A stretch of 64,000 bases of DNA, from contig NZ_JBIPKH010000003.1 in assembly GCF_044068625.1 (NCBI RefSeq), forward strand, positions 124,001 to 188,000, read 5' to 3'. Source of the stretch: Desulfurivibrio sp044068625. GTDB taxonomy: Bacteria; Desulfobacterota; Desulfobulbia; Desulfobulbales; Desulfurivibrionaceae. Shown here piece after piece: positions 61,630 to 64,000 of this stretch. The position numbers and the translations under genes were made by a program. Within the stretch, counting starts at the first letter, position 1; every line of letters begins with the position of its first letter. A model generated the notes under the pieces. It did no database searches. It was not told the DNA's origin and saw only the letters and a program-made list of their open reading frames with translations.

Positions 61630-62883
61630 TTAGGGAATGAAGTTTCTACCCTGTTCCAGACAGCGGCACAAGCGGCGGTTCAGTTCGGTGAGCCGGGGAC
61701 GGCTGCTGTCGCTCTCCAGAAAGCGGAGCATGCGACGGGCCAGACAGCCCTGACCGATGATGGTGTCCAGAACCGGCAGATGCTCGGGGGCAATGGCGTG
61801 GTTTTGCCGGTGGCGAGCCAGCAGGCGCCGCCAGCATTCGCCGGCCCCCATGGGGCCGGAGCCGCCCAGGCCGAAGAGCTCCAGGTAATCCTGGTGGTCG
61901 ATCACCGTCTGGTCCGCGGCCCGGACCACCCGGTTGAAGATGGCCGCCAGGTCGGTGGTGGCCCACTGTCGCTGCCTGGCCCCGGTGGCAAAGGTTTCGG
62001 CGACCAGCTCCTTGAGGGTGGCCACCAGGAGGGCGGCAATGGCCAGGTCGGCGGCGGGGCACTCCTGGATATCAATGATTCGGATCTCAATGGCGTTACG
62101 GTCGAAGCGGGCGATGGCCCCCCGGGCGTTGAGCCATTCATCCCGCAGGACTCCGTCGGGGTCCAGGGGGGCGATATCGTCATAGATCCGCTGCAGGATC
62201 TCGCGGCGGTAGGCACTCTGGCTGAACACCGGCTCGGGGATCACCGCTCCGGTCAAGGAGGGCACCCGGGCCGAGTTGGTTTTGTAGTATTCCAGCCGTT
62301 GATCCAGGGAGGGCTGGATAACCCCCTCCAGCACCGGGGTGGAGGCGCTCAAGGCCGGGATCAAGGGAAGCAGCACCCGGATGGCGGCGTGCAGCCGGCC
62401 GAACTCTTCGTCGCCGGCAAAGGGCAGATTAATATGGCAACTCTGCAGATTGGCCCAGCCATGGCCCCGGCAATCGAAGATCCGGTTGTAATTTTCGTAG
62501 ATTATATTGTGGTCGTGGGGCCAGAGTTTTATCTCCCGGAAGGGGTCCATCCAAGGGTGGGCGCCGCCGGGCAGCAGCCGGGCCCGGTGGTGGCTGAGGA
62601 TTTCGTTGATCCGGCCGATATCCTGCTGAAACTCCCCGTTCGCTCTCACCAGGTCGGTAGCCGGTCGGGTGGTTTTCAGCTCGATGACATGCAGGGCCAG
62701 CTCGTTGGACCAGGAGATCCCCGGTTTCTCGAACTCACCCTGGTAATTGTCGGTGACCGCATGCAGCACCTGGTCGGCCAGGGGCCGCACCTCGAAGCTG
62801 TCGGCGGCGACGATCATGTACTCCAGTTCAATGCCCACCGCGGCAAAAAGGCGCAGGGGCGGGGGAGGGTTGGATTTTGGCAT
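61630..62883 (-). CDS. GCS2-family carboxylate-amine ligase
   Basis: GIELEYMIV near the N-terminus, NELALHVIELKT and NLQSCHINLPF are the glutamate-cysteine-ligase (GCS2) family signatures. EIRIIDIQECP in the C-terminal half is also conserved. 417 residues. Such proteins form gamma-glutamyl or related amide bonds, not always with cysteine. Five bases separate it from the RimK-like gene upstream, so the two act together. Confidence 0.87.
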   Translation of the reverse strand: MPKSNPPPPLRLFAAVGIELEYMIVAADSFEVRPLADQVLHAVTDNYQGEFEKPGISWSNELALHVIELKTTRPATDLVRANGEFQQDIGRINEILSHHRARLLPGGAHPWMDPFREIKLWPHDHNIIYENYNRIFDCRGHGWANLQSCHINLPFAGDEEFGRLHAAIRVLLPLIPALSASTPVLEGVIQPSLDQRLEYYKTNSARVPSLTGAVIPEPVFSQSAYRREILQRIYDDIAPLDPDGVLRDEWLNARGAIARFDRNAIEIRIIDIQECPAADLAIAALLVATLKELVAETFATGARQRQWATTDLAAIFNRVVRAADQTVIDHQDYLELFGLGGSGPMGAGECWRRLLARHRQNHAIAPEHLPVLDTIIGQGCLARRMLRFLESDSSRPRLTELNRRLCRCLEQGRNFIP

Positions 62884-62888
62884 GATTT

Positions 62889-64000
62889 TCAGCGGGCCTT
62901 TTTGCCCTGCTCGATCCGTTCCAGAAAGGTGGCCATGATCCGGCGGTAGAGCTCATCTTTCAAGACATGATCCTCCAGGCCGGCGTCGATGCTGGGGTTG
63001 TCGTTGACTTCGATGACGTATACCTGGTTGCCGCTCTGCTTCAGATCCACCCCGTAAAGGCCCTTGCCGATCAATCCCGCCGCCTTGAGGGCGGTTTTCA
63101 GGACCCTGGGGGGGACCTCGTCCACCGTCAGGGTGTCGACGTTGCCTTCCCGCTTGCTGCCGTCGGCCTGGCGCTGAATGATCTGCCAGTGATTTTTGGC
63201 CATGTAGTACTTGCAGGCGTAGAGGGGCTTGCCGTCCAGGATCCCGATCCGCCAGTCGTACTCGGTGGGCAGGAACTGCTGGGCGATGATCAGGTCCGAA
63301 TCATTGAGCATCCGGCGGGTCTGGGCCAGGAACTCCTCTTTGGTCGAGACCTTGTGGACCCCCTGGGAAAAAGAGCTGTCCGGTTTTTTCAGAATGCAGG
63401 GCAGGCCCAGCTCATCGGGGACCTGCTTGTAGTTTTCCCGGTGGACGATCATGGTCCTGGGCACGGGGATATGGTTGCGTTGCAGCACTTCGGCCAGAAA
63501 AACCTTGTTGGTGCATTTGAGGATCGATTCGGGGTCGTCGATCACCACCAGGCCGATGGCCGCCGCCCGCCGGGCGAAGCGATAGGTGTAGTGGTTGACG
63601 CTGGTGGTCTCGCGGATAAAGAGGGCGTCATACTCCGCCAGCTGGCTGAAATCCTCCTTGCGGATCAACTCGGCGCTCATCTGCAGGGCGGCCGCCGCCT
63701 TGATAAATTTCTTCAGGGCCCGTTCGTTGGAGGGTTGGTCCCCCTCTTCGGGGTTGTGGAGGATGGCGATATCGTAACGGGTATTGACCGGCTTGGGCAA
63801 AGACTGGCTGCGGGCGAAAAATTCATTGGCCACTTCGATGACGAAAGGGCGGTGCTGGTCGGGGATGTCGTTGCCGGCGATGGAGTGGATGCTCTGCAGC
63901 ACCCACTTTTTCTGATAGACGAATTCGGCCCGCAGCAATGGCGAATGAAAGGTGCGAAAAAGTTTGGCGCTTAGCCGGTCGTAGTGTTTGGCCAGGTTTT
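62889..64000 (-). CDS. RimK-like ATP-grasp ligase, N-terminus outside window
   Basis: The frame runs through the right edge (minus strand), so the N-terminus is missing. The ATP-grasp core (central LPCILKKPDSSFSQGVHK, then DWRIGILDGKPLYACKYYMA and VYVIEVNDNPSIDAG) is complete, including the metal-binding END. An N-terminal unknown region with ETTSVNHYTYRFARRA precedes it. RimK-like enzymes ligate amino acids to carboxylates. It is paired with the GCS2 ligase; the product is unknown. Confidence 0.85.
   Translation of the reverse strand, partial: NLAKHYDRLSAKLFRTFHSPLLRAEFVYQKKWVLQSIHSIAGNDIPDQHRPFVIEVANEFFARSQSLPKPVNTRYDIAILHNPEEGDQPSNERALKKFIKAAAALQMSAELIRKEDFSQLAEYDALFIRETTSVNHYTYRFARRAAAIGLVVIDDPESILKCTNKVFLAEVLQRNHIPVPRTMIVHRENYKQVPDELGLPCILKKPDSSFSQGVHKVSTKEEFLAQTRRMLNDSDLIIAQQFLPTEYDWRIGILDGKPLYACKYYMAKNHWQIIQRQADGSKREGNVDTLTVDEVPPRVLKTALKAAGLIGKGLYGVDLKQSGNQVYVIEVNDNPSIDAGLEDHVLKDELYRRIMATFLERIEQGKKAR

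Noticed and set aside
1..64000. Mobile elements, CRISPR arrays, phage or toxin-antitoxin genes
   Set aside because: I looked for transposase motifs, regularly spaced repeats and small paired genes and found none. Base composition is even apart from the nikR-dnaA gap.

Overview
The window is a gene-dense, high-GC chromosomal segment of about 63 kb from an anaerobic, sulfur-metabolising Gram-negative bacterium. The gene content points to a deltaproteobacterial (Desulfobacterota) lineage, most like Desulfobulbales such as Desulfurivibrio. The supporting genes are an octaheme tetrathionate-reductase-type cytochrome, a low-molecular-weight siroheme [4Fe-4S] sulfite-reductase-like protein, HdrC/MvhD/MetV-type electron-transfer proteins, a metal-binding adenylate kinase with the ligand spacing known from sulfate reducers, YeeE/TusA/rhodanese sulfur carriers and an IspDF fusion. 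The taxon is an inference from gene content, not a database match. I see no insertion sequences, phage genes or CRISPR arrays, and most of the segment is core genome.

Layout. 1-9.6 kb: signalling (GGDEF-PilZ, HD-GYP response regulator, FlhG-like ATPase) and housekeeping (rnhA, gatCA, hisC, cmk). 9.6-12 kb: nikR with a likely self-operator, then an isolated and divergent dnaA behind a long intergenic region. 12-17.6 kb: protoporphyrinogen oxidase, a flavodoxin-like protein, and a minus-strand cluster of J-domain protein, M48-TPR membrane protease and cobalamin adenosyltransferase. 17.7-25 kb: pgi, an exported DUF4412-like protein, the aroD-aroE-aroA operon, thpR and ispDF. 25-28 kb: RNase P RNA, a zinc-ribbon coiled-coil protein, a Nif3-family protein, a CAT-anticodon tRNA and the siroheme protein. 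28-34 kb: rmuC, an MscS-like channel and a 1070-residue radical SAM / ArsM-like methyltransferase / Cys-rich fusion. 34-40.7 kb: octaheme cytochrome, GAPDH-like enzyme, kdsD, hdrC-mvhD-metV and a ferredoxin-nitroreductase. 40.8-51 kb: a membrane phosphoesterase, hydrolase, EEP and fatty-acid-hydroxylase run, followed by a sulfur-handling and regulatory block. 51-58.4 kb: RRM protein, DEAD helicase, a 37-residue ORF, adk, purEK and feoAB with a FeoB-associated Cys-rich protein. 58.3-64 kb: htpX, an ABC exporter with a lipoprotein, and a GCS2 / RimK-like ligase pair cut by the window edge.

The most coherent candidate system lies at 44.4-50.9 kb. A rhodanese-ferritin fusion, a YeeE/YedE transporter and a TusA-like carrier are followed, with translational coupling, by a PAS histidine kinase and an NtrC-type sigma-54 activator. 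Downstream is a secreted tandem-rhodanese protein preceded by a textbook -24/-12 (sigma-54) promoter and an upstream long dyad. This reads as a self-contained sense, regulate and bind-sulfur module. The most unusual single gene is the radical SAM / ArsM / Cys-rich fusion at 30.5-33.8 kb, which keeps all three cysteines expected of an arsenite methyltransferase.
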